Positions 1 to 8,321 of a stretch of 64,000 bases of DNA are shown one piece after another; the first letter of the stretch is position 1; the number at the start of each line of letters is the position of its first letter. The stretch spans positions 95,064 to 159,063 of the forward strand of contig NZ_KB849544.1 in the NCBI RefSeq assembly GCF_000368565.1, written 5' to 3'. The DNA comes from Acinetobacter gerneri DSM 14967 = CIP 107464 = MTCC 9824 (GTDB taxonomy: Bacteria > Pseudomonadota > Gammaproteobacteria > Pseudomonadales > Moraxellaceae). A program made the translations under genes and the position numbers. The notes under the pieces were generated by a model, which was given only the letters and a program-made list of their open reading frames with translations, was not told the DNA's origin and did not search any database.

Positions 1-210
1 AAGGCACGAAATGCAGAGAATGGCGAGACCATTTTCAAATTTCGTAACGAAGCCTGAGATAATTTTAGCTACAACCCTGTGGGACGAGAGTATTTTTTGA
101 TGCTATTTCGTTGTAGCTTGATCATTTAGATCACTAAATTTCTCAATCTACGCCTCATATCATCTAAAAATACTCATCGTCGCAACCAATTTGAAATATC
201 AACAGACCCT
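1..210. repeat. MITE-like repeat, right part (copy 1)
   Basis: This is the right-hand 210 bases of an element that is complete at 15549-15814. The two copies differ at roughly eight to ten positions over about 210 bases. It ends with CAACAGACCCT, the terminal inverted repeat of the complete copy. The left part lies outside the window. It has no coding capacity and finishes a few bases past the 3' end of the umuDAb gene. Confidence 0.8.
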
Positions 211-216
211 ATTGTA

Positions 217-831
217 TTAACGCAATTTTTTTAAAATACAAGTCACAACACCCCAAATCACTAGTTGTTCTTCGCTATGCAGGAAAATATGTGAATATTC
301 AGGGTTTTCTGCTTTGAGCCAAACTTTTTCACTGCCATCACTGAGCTTTTCTTTCATAAAGCGTTTCACCGTAAATTCATTATTAATCAAAGCTAAAACG
401 ATATCTCCCGTTTCGACCTGTAAACTTCGATCAATCAAAATACGATCTCCGACTTCAATTCCCGCATTTTTCATGGACAAGGAATTCACTCTTAAAATAA
501 AAGTCGATTCAGGAGAGCTGACTAAAAAATCATTTAAATCAATCGCACCATCGAGATAATCTTGGGCAGGTGAGGGAAATCCTGCTGCGACAGATTCGAT
601 CGGTGCTGCAATAGAAAGCTTTGTCTTAAAATGAATTGGCTGTAAATCAGGGTGCTTTTCAGCATCATGTTGAATCTGTGGGTTTAAATACTGTTTTATT
701 TCAATCACTTTCGACTGAGGGACGCGCATAACAACGGTTTTTTCCTTGTACTGTGCTTTGCGACCTGCATTTTCTCTTTTACCACCATGACTATTTGGAG
801 AGAGGTCATTTTTGCTTGTTGGTTTATTCAT
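217..831 (-). CDS. umuDAb: UmuDAb, LexA/UmuD-like SOS regulator (S24 peptidase)
   Basis: Self-cleaving repressor that replaces LexA for part of the Acinetobacter DNA-damage response. The 204-residue protein has an extended, basic N-terminal region (GGKRENAGRK near residues 16-25) that precedes a UmuD-type serine protease domain. The cleavage pair Ala83-Gly84 is visible in SVAAGF, the nucleophile Ser119 in NSLSM, and the general base Lys156 in FTVKRF. These are the residue numbers known for A. baylyi UmuDAb, so the identity is firm. It is longer than a true UmuD (about 140 aa) because of the N-terminal DNA-binding part. No umuC lies next to it here. A 21-bp palindrome 12 bp upstream of the start probably serves autoregulation. 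Confidence 0.93.
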   Translation of the reverse strand: MNKPTSKNDLSPNSHGGKRENAGRKAQYKEKTVVMRVPQSKVIEIKQYLNPQIQHDAEKHPDLQPIHFKTKLSIAAPIESVAAGFPSPAQDYLDGAIDLNDFLVSSPESTFILRVNSLSMKNAGIEVGDRILIDRSLQVETGDIVLALINNEFTVKRFMKEKLSDGSEKVWLKAENPEYSHIFLHSEEQLVIWGVVTCILKKLR

Positions 832-842
832 AAAAAATCATC

Positions 843-863
843 TTGAATATGTAGCATAATCAA
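843..863. promoter_or_regulatory. UmuDAb/SOS-type operator
   Basis: A 21-bp interrupted palindrome beginning TTGAATATGTA and ending ATCAA. It agrees with the Acinetobacter SOS motif as I recall it (TTGAA, ATGTA core, TCAA end) in arm sequence and spacing. It sits 12 bp upstream of the umuDAb start and 111 bp upstream of the divergent gene at 975, so it could serve both. Confidence 0.75.
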
Positions 864-974
864 GATAACAAAAAAAAGCACAAATAAAAAGATAATTTCA
901 TCAGCTGAGTTGTGTATAAAACCACATCCGCATAGAATCAATTTTAAAATGATGAACTTGATGGAATCCTGCTA

Positions 975-1307
975 ATGCAAGAATTTATTGAAGAACAAAA
1001 ACTCGTTTGTGAGGAATTTGATTCTGCTTATATTAAAGTCAAAGAAGATGACCTGATTGCCATCGCAGTGCATACATTGGAAAAGGAACCGATTGTCGGG
1101 ATTCGTAAACGCCCTGAAGCAGGTGAAACGACTGAGTGGTATATCTATGGCGGAGAGCTTGAGGAAGGGAATGATTTTTTTGAAATCGTAACTGTAAAAC
1201 AGCTTGAAGAAATTTTTCCTGATGTGATTCCTTATCTTGCTTTGGAAATCGGTTTCCGTTTTATGATCGACCATGATGATTATGAAGATATTTGGAAAGC
1301 AGAATAG
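975..1307 (+). CDS. small acidic Imm33-like protein of unknown function
   Basis: A 110-residue acidic, soluble protein with no signal peptide or membrane segment. Its C-terminal third (residues about 80-108, with the pattern PYLALEIGFRFMID followed by YEDIW) resembles the end of Imm33/DUF2185-type proteins, which often end in a 'G-x-RF-x-I-D...YEDVW' pattern. That assignment is from memory of the family and is tentative. It is transcribed divergently from umuDAb, across the SOS-type operator, in the position where other Acinetobacter carry ddrR; it does not look like ddrR. The ribosome-binding site is weak. An upstream ATG at 961 is followed by an in-frame stop after four codons, so 975 is the only sensible start. 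Confidence 0.7.
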   Translation: MQEFIEEQKLVCEEFDSAYIKVKEDDLIAIAVHTLEKEPIVGIRKRPEAGETTEWYIYGGELEEGNDFFEIVTVKQLEEIFPDVIPYLALEIGFRFMIDHDDYEDIWKAE

Positions 1308-1482
1308 AACTGCTTTATATTTCATTTTTGAAAATGTTGGTTGTCAGGAAATGATATGAAAATGTCAGAAAATGATAAGCCCTTTAGATGATAATGAAGC
1401 CATTAAAACAAACATTCTAAGATTTCCCTGGTCGTAGAATATACGTTTTAATCATCAAATGAATTATTGATGACACGTCCTA

Positions 1483-1508
1483 AACCCGCCTTCATTGGCG
1501 GGTTTTTT
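1483..1508 (+). terminator. rho-independent terminator
   Basis: Stem AACCCGCC / GGCGGGTT with a six-base loop, followed by a T run. It lies 176 bp past the stop of the gene at 975, so it may end that transcript or a separate short RNA that starts after about 1330. Confidence 0.85.
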
Positions 1509-1634
1509 AATGTCAGAACAAAAAGAACAAAAGTGAGATTTAGTTCATATACAAAATTTTGTCATTTACTTCATCAGGTGTTGCCGATAAAACAATCATG
1601 CTTTTAGCTTGCTCAGTTTTATATGTAACACAAT

Positions 1635-1687
1635 TCAAATCTCAAATCTCAAATCTCAAATCTCAAATCTCAAATCTCAAATCTCAA
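1635..1687. repeat. heptanucleotide tandem repeat (CTCAAAT)n
   Basis: Six full CTCAAAT units at 1641-1682, flanked by partial units (TCAAAT before, CTCAA after), about 7.5 copies in all with no mismatch. It lies 440 bp upstream of the fimbrial pilin start and downstream of a terminator. Perfect 7-bp repeats of this kind change length by slippage; in Haemophilus hmw adhesin promoters such repeats tune expression. Confidence 0.9.
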
Positions 1688-1951
1688 GTTGATCTAATGC
1701 GTTCACCGAATGAGAAGAGACGTCTTAAGTCGTAATGAATTAAAACCTTGGTTACATATAAGAATTGAAATTTTAAAATATTTGTGTATTTAAAAGGTGT
1801 TAGTGTGAGCTAATTCTAATAATAAATGAGGTTATATAGCAGTATTTTAAAAATAAAGCATATTACTTCGCATAATGATAGAAAAGTGTACATGTAAGGA
1901 CAGTACATGAATAAAACATATTTTTATAATTATGAAACTAACTTGATTCTT

Positions 1952-1967
1952 TTGTAATTTTTTACAA
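1952..1967. promoter_or_regulatory. possible operator upstream of fimbrial operon
   Basis: Perfect inverted repeat TTGTAA-TTTT-TTACAA about 160 bp upstream of the pilin start. It could be a regulator site; in such A+T-rich DNA it may also be chance. Confidence 0.3.
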
Positions 1968-2126
1968 TCTCCATCTCAGTAATGGTTATGGAAGAAGCTA
2001 GTGCCAAATTGTAAAAAAATTGAATGAAATATATACCATTTCTTCTCAATTTTTAATTTACGTAAGATTCATCAATTGATGGATTGAAAACTTTGTGTCT
2101 TTGCAACACCTTTTATTGAGGTCACT

Positions 2127-2714
2127 ATGAAAAATTTATTTACGGCATTAACAATTGCTTCTGCTTCTTCATTATTTGCTACAGCTTCATTTGCAGATGT
2201 TTCTGCTTCTGCAACTGCGAAATGGGATGCAACTGCTAAGAAAGATACGACCAGTGCACTAGTTGTTACTCCATTGAAATCTTTAAACTTTCAGTATGCT
2301 GAAGGTTTAGAGCAATTTAACACACAAACTGGGGCATTTGATGTAACCATTCAAGGGCAAAGTGGCGCAACTGATTTTGATCTAACGTCAAAACTTATCA
2401 CGAATACACTTACTCGCGGCAGTGATGATTCTACGCTTAACGTAGGTGTTACTTGGAATGGTCAAGCACTTTCTAAAACTACAGAAACGACTTTGATTGA
2501 TACAGCTAAAAATATCAATGCAGGTTTAGAAGCGCTATCACAGTCTACAGCTTATGCGGGTACAGGTCGTCATTCTGCACAAAGTTCATTCGAATTTAAA
2601 GTTGATAGCGCAACAAGTGATGGTACAACTGTAGCTCAGTTTAAAGATCTTACTGATGGTATGTGGGATGGTGAAGTTGCAGTTCAATTCAATGCAACTT
2701 GGACAACTCCATAA
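2127..2714 (+). CDS. CS1-type (alpha) fimbrial major pilin
   Basis: Major structural subunit of an alpha-class chaperone-usher pilus. Residues 1-23 are a signal peptide ending SFA, cleaved before DVSAS. The mature part (about 172 aa) is beta-rich, small and cysteine-free, as in CooA/CfaB/CblA pilins. It carries the family's order of features: an N-terminal donor-like strand rich in alternating small and hydrophobic residues, and a C-terminal 'DG-x-WDGEVAVQF-x-ATW' end resembling the 'G-x-YQG-x-V' end of CS1 subunits. A good Shine-Dalgarno GAGG precedes the ATG. It is first in a five-gene operon, and a strong hairpin follows its stop, which should raise pilin mRNA relative to downstream genes. 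Allocation to the CS1 family is by pattern, supported by the usher and tip protein downstream. Confidence 0.8.
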   Translation: MKNLFTALTIASASSLFATASFADVSASATAKWDATAKKDTTSALVVTPLKSLNFQYAEGLEQFNTQTGAFDVTIQGQSGATDFDLTSKLITNTLTRGSDDSTLNVGVTWNGQALSKTTETTLIDTAKNINAGLEALSQSTAYAGTGRHSAQSSFEFKVDSATSDGTTVAQFKDLTDGMWDGEVAVQFNATWTTP

Positions 2715-2747
2715 TTAATTCTGAAATAAGCAGTTTTAATTGAAAAT

Positions 2748-2770
2748 TAAGGGAGGAAATACCTCCCTTA
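2748..2770 (+). terminator. hairpin between pilin and chaperone genes
   Basis: Stem TAAGGGAGG / CCTCCCTTA with a 5-base loop, in the 75-bp gap after the pilin stop. It is not followed by a clean T run, so it more likely acts as a 3'-end stabiliser or attenuator for differential pilin expression than as a full terminator. Confidence 0.7.
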
Positions 2771-2789
2771 TTTATTAGAGGTAGGTCTT

Positions 2790-3470
2790 ATGCGTTCGAA
2801 AATTACAGGTCTGATCACTGGGCTATTCGTATCAACATCTTGTTTAGCAGTCAATGTTGGAGATATTACTTCAATCATTAACGCTGATAAAAATTTTTTA
2901 GCTAAAGAGATTGAGAATACAACCGAAGTCGCACGTTTTGTTGGGTTAAAAGTTTATCGACTGAGTTCGCCCATGAGTGATGGTGAAATCATTCCTATGA
3001 CGTCTAAAACTGAAATCTTATCAACTCCCTCGGGTCTGGTTTTACCTGGTTCGGCAAAGGATATTTTTAAAATTATTTATCAAGGTCCTCAAGATGATCA
3101 AGAGCGTTATTACCGATTATCTTGGATCGATGCGCCTGTTGCGAATGCTGGTGAAGATACAGCAAGCAAAGGTGGTCAAGCGACAACTTCAGCGCAGATT
3201 AATACGATTTTAGTTGTCGCTCCTCGCAAAGAAAAATTCGATTTTAGTTATGCAAATGGCACTTTGACCAATACTGGAAATGTCAGTTTTCGAGTAGTTG
3301 CTGCTGGGAAATGTCTTGATCAATCGAAAGATATTGATGGCAAAGGTTGTCGAGAGCGTTATTACGTTATGCCTAGTAAATCTATAACGCTTAAACATAC
3401 TGACGTTAAAGCGGATCGGACTCATATCGGTATTTGGCATGGTGAAAAATACATTAACGTAGCTAGGTGA
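2790..3470 (+). CDS. alpha-fimbrial periplasmic chaperone (first of two)
   Basis: Periplasmic pilin chaperone of the CooB/CblB type, 226 residues with a signal peptide (about residues 1-20, ending CLA). The two-immunoglobulin-domain layout is suggested by the PGSAKDIFKIIYQGPQDD segment followed by ERYYRLSWIDAP near residues 85-115, the alpha-chaperone equivalent of the G1-strand region. A second half carries 'NTGNVSFRV' and a cysteine pair (CLDQSKDIDGKGC). A strong AGAGGTAGG ribosome-binding site precedes the ATG. The stop codon overlaps the start region of the usher gene. It should cap pilins in the periplasm and deliver them to the usher. It is a paralogue of the last gene of the operon: both share KIxYxGPxDxQERYYR. 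Confidence 0.82.
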   Translation: MRSKITGLITGLFVSTSCLAVNVGDITSIINADKNFLAKEIENTTEVARFVGLKVYRLSSPMSDGEIIPMTSKTEILSTPSGLVLPGSAKDIFKIIYQGPQDDQERYYRLSWIDAPVANAGEDTASKGGQATTSAQINTILVVAPRKEKFDFSYANGTLTNTGNVSFRVVAAGKCLDQSKDIDGKGCRERYYVMPSKSITLKHTDVKADRTHIGIWHGEKYINVAR

Positions 3471-3472
3471 GA

Positions 3473-5986
3473 ATGATGAAAAGTCGTATTCTGTATGGAA
3501 TCTTAATTTTATCTATTTCTCCGATTGTGCAGGCAAATGATGTACAGCCGCGGATTCAAATGGGTAAATATCGCTTTCCAGAACTTCTTTCTAGAGCTTT
3601 AGTTCAAGGCCTTAGCGTACCTGTATATCTGAAATTTGATGAAGATGTTCAGATAGAAAATACCAAAAGTAAGCAAAAAATAGCTGAAGCATTGATTAGC
3701 TATAAGAACGGACATTTGGTAGTCGATAGGATTGTATTTGAAGACGTAGTACAGACGACTGAACTTTCACAGGCTGTTAGAAATGAACTTGGCGTATTAA
3801 AAAAAGAATTCGATGCAGATATGCAACTTAAAGTGACTAAAGATGCATTTTTACAGTTTGACTTAGAATCTTTATATTTAGAGTTAAACGTAAATAAAAA
3901 TGCTCTAGGTACTAAATTTATTGCACGTACAGATGTGCTTGGCGAGTCTACATCAGATCATTTTTCCTCTGTGCTGAACTATCGCTTAGGTGCATCATAT
4001 AACGATTATAACGGTCGAAATACATCATCAAACTTTTTGAGTTTGGATAGTGTCAGTTCTTTACGTGAACACCATGTTTTACTGAATGGTTCTATCTATG
4101 GGATCGGTGAGTCAAATACGCGTTCAGATATGTATCGCGCTTTATATGAACGTGATTTTCAGGGTAATAGACTTGCAGTTGGGATGATGGACACATGGAG
4201 TATGCAGTCGATCGCCAGCCTAAATGCCTTGAATACCAGTAAGGTTTACGGTGCAACTTATGGCAATAAAAGTAGCACAACAATTCAGGATAAAAGCCAA
4301 TCACTAGTGCCAATTGTTGTATTTCTACCAAGTGCAGGGACAGTACAGCTTTATCGAGATGGTCGTTTACTCAGTATTCAAAACTTTTCTATGGGAAGCC
4401 ACGAAGTTGATACTTCAAATCTACCTTATGGTCTTTATAACGTAGAAGTTAAGATATTGATCAATGGACAAGAAACCAGTTCATATATCGCACAGGTCAA
4501 TAAATCTTTAGGTCGAAACTCAAGTGTTACTGGCGTGCTTGATTGGCAAGTTTTTGGCGGAATGCTGGAATATATGCATAGAGCTGATCGTAACTCGCAT
4601 CTCAGAGATGAAAAGGAAACTTGGCTGATTGGCGTAGCCGCTGCAAAAAACTATCCACTGTGGTCGGGAGTAGGTGTGCGTTCAACTTTGTACGCGTTTG
4701 ATTCAAATGCAGTCGCAGAAGTTGAAAGCAATATTACATTACCTTTAAACACGACATTTAACGTCCAGTCTATGCTTGCGACAGATTCATCTTATCGCGC
4801 TTCGGCAACGATCAATTATAGTTTGCCTAAAGGTTATGGTAGCGTTTGGGCTGCAAGAAGCATCAGTGACGAGGGGAATAAATTATCATTTACTGAGACA
4901 GATAATTATGACGTAGGCTTATCGCTCAATTTAAAACAATTTCATAAGAAACTAGGTTTTATATCTGCAGGTTATTCTGAAGATTTAGCCAATAAATATT
5001 CTACAACCAATATCGAATACAACCAAAATTTATTTAATAATCGCTATGCTGATCTGAGTGTTAGAGTGGGGATGCAACGCTCAGATTATAAAGAGCAACA
5101 AAACTATGATGATAAATATATTTATTTTGATTTACGTTTACCTATTTCAAAATGGTTTAATGCGGGCCTGAGTAGTCGAAATAATAATTTACTTGCCAAT
5201 GCGAGCTATAAACAAAGCTTTAATAACAGTGTGATTAGTAATGTGGGTATTGATCTTTCACAAGTTGTAAACCGTAAAAATTATGATATTAGTTCTGATG
5301 ATTTTATGGCATCAGGATATGTCAGCTATGATACAAAATATAATACAGGTACATTATCAGCTAGTGGTTCTGAAAATAGCCATTCATTTAACTACAACAG
5401 CCAAGGATCTATTGCTGCAACAGCTAAACATCTTGCACTGGGTAATAATACTTTAAATTCGGGTGTAATTATTGAGACAGGACTCAAAGATAAAGGGAAA
5501 ATGTCTGCATTAATTAATGGTCAAGATTATATACTATCAGGTAAAAAGAACTTTATTCCTCTAAGTCCATATAAAGAATATACCGTGGAGTTTAGAAATG
5601 ATAAAAACTCATTAGATAGTGTGACGATTGGTCAAGGTCGTAAAAATACAGTCATTTTATATCCGGGTAACGTATCTGTACTTCAACCTGAAATTAAGCA
5701 AATGGTAACTATTTTTGGACGAGTGCTTTATCCAGATGGAGAAGTTGCAGTCAATAAAAATATTCACAATCACATCGGTAAAGCGATCACCGACGAAAAT
5801 GGCGAGTTTTCTCTAGATATTGATAAGCGTTATCCGATGCTTACTGTAATTGAAACAAATGGCGATATTTGTGAGTCAAAATTGGACTTAGATACTGTGC
5901 GTGGCGCAAAGTGGCTAGGCGATATTCAGTGCAAATATAAAGCAACGAGTAGTCAAAAAAGTATAGAGGTACGAAAAAATGATTAA
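3473..5986 (+). CDS. alpha-fimbrial outer-membrane usher (CooC/TcfC-like)
   Basis: Outer-membrane pore that assembles and secretes the pilus, 837 residues from the ATG at 3473. A GTG at 3467 and an ATG at 3476 are alternative starts. Signal peptide about residues 1-22 (ending VQA). Next come an N-terminal domain, a long beta-barrel rich in alternating aromatic and polar strands, the plug region, and C-terminal domains. The last about 90 residues ('VTIFGRVLYPDGE...AITDENGEFSLDI') form a carboxypeptidase-regulatory-like beta-sandwich, a feature of CS1/TcfC-type ushers as opposed to FimD. Length matches the family. It overlaps the chaperone stop upstream and the tip-protein start downstream, so the genes are translationally coupled. 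Confidence 0.87.
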   Translation: MMKSRILYGILILSISPIVQANDVQPRIQMGKYRFPELLSRALVQGLSVPVYLKFDEDVQIENTKSKQKIAEALISYKNGHLVVDRIVFEDVVQTTELSQAVRNELGVLKKEFDADMQLKVTKDAFLQFDLESLYLELNVNKNALGTKFIARTDVLGESTSDHFSSVLNYRLGASYNDYNGRNTSSNFLSLDSVSSLREHHVLLNGSIYGIGESNTRSDMYRALYERDFQGNRLAVGMMDTWSMQSIASLNALNTSKVYGATYGNKSSTTIQDKSQSLVPIVVFLPSAGTVQLYRDGRLLSIQNFSMGSHEVDTSNLPYGLYNVEVKILINGQETSSYIAQVNKSLGRNSSVTGVLDWQVFGGMLEYMHRADRNSHLRDEKETWLIGVAAAKNYPLWSGVGVRSTLYAFDSNAVAEVESNITLPLNTTFNVQSMLATDSSYRASATINYSLPKGYGSVWAARSISDEGNKLSFTETDNYDVGLSLNLKQFHKKLGFISAGYSEDLANKYSTTNIEYNQNLFNNRYADLSVRVGMQRSDYKEQQNYDDKYIYFDLRLPISKWFNAGLSSRNNNLLANASYKQSFNNSVISNVGIDLSQVVNRKNYDISSDDFMASGYVSYDTKYNTGTLSASGSENSHSFNYNSQGSIAATAKHLALGNNTLNSGVIIETGLKDKGKMSALINGQDYILSGKKNFIPLSPYKEYTVEFRNDKNSLDSVTIGQGRKNTVILYPGNVSVLQPEIKQMVTIFGRVLYPDGEVAVNKNIHNHIGKAITDENGEFSLDIDKRYPMLTVIETNGDICESKLDLDTVRGAKWLGDIQCKYKATSSQKSIEVRKND

Positions 5987-7589
5987 TACTTTCAATAAAG
6001 CCCTTTTTTTTTGGGGCTTGTATTTGGTCTTATCTAATCCAGCTTTCGGCTTAAATCCTGGTACAGTAATCAAACGTACAAACTCTTTTACTTTTATTAA
6101 TAATGAAATTGATAATGAGTATTTTATTGCTCCATCTTTACTAGATCCTAGATTTTCAGGTGCTAATGTTTGGACTAAACTTAATTCAAATCAAGTTAGT
6201 TTAGGTTATATAGGAGATGTCACTTGGGCTCATTCAAATGCTTATAAGGATATGTGGCTAGAGAATTCTCCAGTAAGTACACCATTTAATGGAATTAGAT
6301 GCACAAAAGCAACCGATTGCCCTTCTAGTGGGTATATTCAACCTGAATATACCGATCGAAATGGTTTTTATCGTGCTCCTGCTAAGATTGGTATTGGTGG
6401 AGGGGGATATGGTTTTGCCTCTATTACGGCCACTATGTATGAATTTCTTAAGAATTTGTCTGTAGGGCAATCTCAGACTTTTAGTATGAATTATTGCTCA
6501 ACAACAGAGTTTTATGATCCAGCTTCTGGCGGGCGATGTACAGATGCAAAATATGGAGCTTGGTATAGAAGTGATATTACTGCAACTAAAAATGCACAAA
6601 TTGATCTACATGATTTGAAAGCTTTTTCAGAAATATGGATAGCATCTGATGGAAAACCAAGTTTGACTAGTAATTCTGAGTATTGCGAATATGTCGCAAA
6701 TAGTTATGGTGGTCAGGATATAGCATGTAAGATGATTGAATATAAAGTTGAAGGTCTAGCAAATATTCATTCTACTCTCTATTTAAAGTTGGAAATCGAT
6801 CAGAATAAATTAGGATTTAGCCCTTCAGCAAGTTATGTCAAAATGAAAGGGGATGCAGGTAATACTTGGTATAACTATGGTACTGAAAGGTCATTTAAGA
6901 CATTGGTTACAAATGGAGAAGGCTATTTATCAGTATTGTTTACTCAGAATTTTTTTAAAGAATTTTTAAAACAAGCTGGAAATATGCAAAATATGGATGA
7001 TGTTTTCACTTTTAGTTTTAGAAATGGACCGACTCCTGAATCTGGATATTATCAATTTTCAAGTGGATTAAAAGTAGATATTCACCCTAGAGAATATAGT
7101 ATAAGTATAAAACCAGTAGATTCGACTCAAACAGCACTAGAGGGGTGGATTGGAGATAATAAACCTATTGAGTTTAAATACCGTGTAACGCAATCTGCAC
7201 CACGAAAAGCAGATATCGTAACAGCCAATGTACTTGGCGAAAGCGTAGAAACACGTGGGCAAAAATATTGCTCATTTAAATCAGACGATAGTACTGTAGA
7301 AGTAGCAATACCTGCTTATCTTTCATATACAAATGGTTTAGGTGAGAAAATTGAAAAATATAGCGGTTGCGATGAAAGCCAAAAATTAGATATCACAAAT
7401 GCATTGTGGTCAGAAACACCTTGGGATCAAAACAATTCTGGATACTTTTATCAAACTGAACTAAACCTTTGGTTTCCAATGAGTGACCCTGTATCAAGAT
7501 TTTCAACTGATGGTCAAGATTGGTTAGGCATTGTACATGCTGAGGGTAAAGTGCAAGTTGAAGCAAAATGGATCGGTGTAAATAAGTAA
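5979..7589 (+). CDS. fimbrial tip adhesin / CblD-like initiator
   Basis: Tip subunit of the alpha pilus, 536 residues, overlapping the usher gene by 8 bp. Signal peptide about residues 1-24 (ending AFG). The C-terminal about 150 residues end in a pilin-like domain with 'FPMSDPVSRFSTDGQDWLG' followed by 'VHAEGKVQVEAKW', the closing pattern of CooD/CblD minor pilins. The N-terminal about 350 residues form a large cysteine-containing domain (pairs around RCTKATDC, YCSTTEF...RCTD and EYCEYV...IACK). CooD/CblD proteins are usually about 360 residues, so this one has a much larger tip domain, probably the receptor-binding part. The ligand cannot be predicted. It is the natural candidate for host or surface specificity of the pilus. 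Confidence 0.78.
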   Translation: MINTFNKALFFWGLYLVLSNPAFGLNPGTVIKRTNSFTFINNEIDNEYFIAPSLLDPRFSGANVWTKLNSNQVSLGYIGDVTWAHSNAYKDMWLENSPVSTPFNGIRCTKATDCPSSGYIQPEYTDRNGFYRAPAKIGIGGGGYGFASITATMYEFLKNLSVGQSQTFSMNYCSTTEFYDPASGGRCTDAKYGAWYRSDITATKNAQIDLHDLKAFSEIWIASDGKPSLTSNSEYCEYVANSYGGQDIACKMIEYKVEGLANIHSTLYLKLEIDQNKLGFSPSASYVKMKGDAGNTWYNYGTERSFKTLVTNGEGYLSVLFTQNFFKEFLKQAGNMQNMDDVFTFSFRNGPTPESGYYQFSSGLKVDIHPREYSISIKPVDSTQTALEGWIGDNKPIEFKYRVTQSAPRKADIVTANVLGESVETRGQKYCSFKSDDSTVEVAIPAYLSYTNGLGEKIEKYSGCDESQKLDITNALWSETPWDQNNSGYFYQTELNLWFPMSDPVSRFSTDGQDWLGIVHAEGKVQVEAKWIGVNK

Positions 7590-7613
7590 GTTTCTTATAC
7601 TGGGTTGCCTAAT

Positions 7614-8291
7614 ATGATGATGAATTTGATTAAAAGAATTGTTTTACTGGTTTGCCTGAGTGTAATTTCGCACTCAGCATTAGCAATATATTTTTCATCA
7701 TTTATATATGAAATGATGTCTGATGAGGATTTTATTGCTAAACCGATCAGAAATGACACAAAAAATCTGAGTATGTATCAAATCAGTTCATTTAAAATAG
7801 ACAAACCTGGTCCAGGTGGTGAAAAAAAAATATATGTAAAAGATCGCGAACTCATACATACACCTTTAGAGTTAAAAATTGAACCTAATAGTAGTAATTT
7901 TTTTAAAATATTATATATCGGACCAAAAGATAATCAGGAAAGATATTATAGAGTGGTGTTTCTTGAAACACCTTTAACTGCATTTAAAAATAGTAAAGAA
8001 GATGGAACAATTTTTTTTCCGACAGTTTCAATGAGTACGATCCTCATCGTGAGACCAAGAAAGCAAATTTTAAAATATGAAGTTGATGAAGCAAAGGGAA
8101 TAATTAAAAATACAGGAAATACATTTTTTAGAGTGATCATTCACCAAGGATGTGAGGGGACTGATGAAGATGCGACACATTTTTATATGTTACCAGGTGA
8201 GACATATCAGGATGAAAGTGTAAAAAATACAAATAGAAAATTTATTATTGCAAATAAAAGATATTATCAAGCAGGTAAAATGTGTTTTTAA
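7614..8291 (+). CDS. alpha-fimbrial periplasmic chaperone (second)
   Basis: Second pilin chaperone, 225 residues from ATG 7614; three consecutive ATGs lie there and a TTG at 7605 is less likely. Signal peptide about 1-25 (ending ALA). It aligns along its length with the chaperone at 2790: 'SNFFKILYIGPKDNQERYYRVVFLETP' against the same block in the first, and 'IKNTGNTFFRVI' in the second domain. The sequences are clearly diverged, so this is an old duplication. The tip gene lies immediately upstream with a gap of about 25 bp, so it may serve the long tip protein while the first chaperone serves the major pilin; that division of labour is inference. Confidence 0.78.
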   Translation: MMMNLIKRIVLLVCLSVISHSALAIYFSSFIYEMMSDEDFIAKPIRNDTKNLSMYQISSFKIDKPGPGGEKKIYVKDRELIHTPLELKIEPNSSNFFKILYIGPKDNQERYYRVVFLETPLTAFKNSKEDGTIFFPTVSMSTILIVRPRKQILKYEVDEAKGIIKNTGNTFFRVIIHQGCEGTDEDATHFYMLPGETYQDESVKNTNRKFIIANKRYYQAGKMCF

Positions 8292-8321
8292 TTAGAAAAT
8301 ACGCATCATTATATTTTCTAA
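8292..8321 (+). terminator. weak hairpin terminator after fimbrial operon
   Basis: Stem TTAGAAAAT / ATTTTCTAA with a 12-base loop directly after the last fimbrial stop. It is A+T-rich with only a short downstream U-rich stretch; it may also serve the convergent regulator gene. Confidence 0.45.

Larger units (their letters stand above)
1308..2126. other. long intergenic region upstream of fimbrial operon
   Basis: No convincing gene is seen in these 819 bases. They hold a strong terminator (1483-1508), a 7-bp tandem repeat (1635-1687), a direct repeat GTACATG at 1888-1894 and 1903-1909, and the inverted repeat TTGTAA-N4-TTACAA at 1952-1967. The fimbrial promoter must lie in the right half, but I could not fix -35/-10 boxes with confidence. 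Confidence 0.6.

Noticed and set aside
1635..1687. Possible CRISPR-like array
   Set aside because: The units are 7 bp and directly adjacent, with no spacers and no cas genes; this is a simple-sequence repeat.
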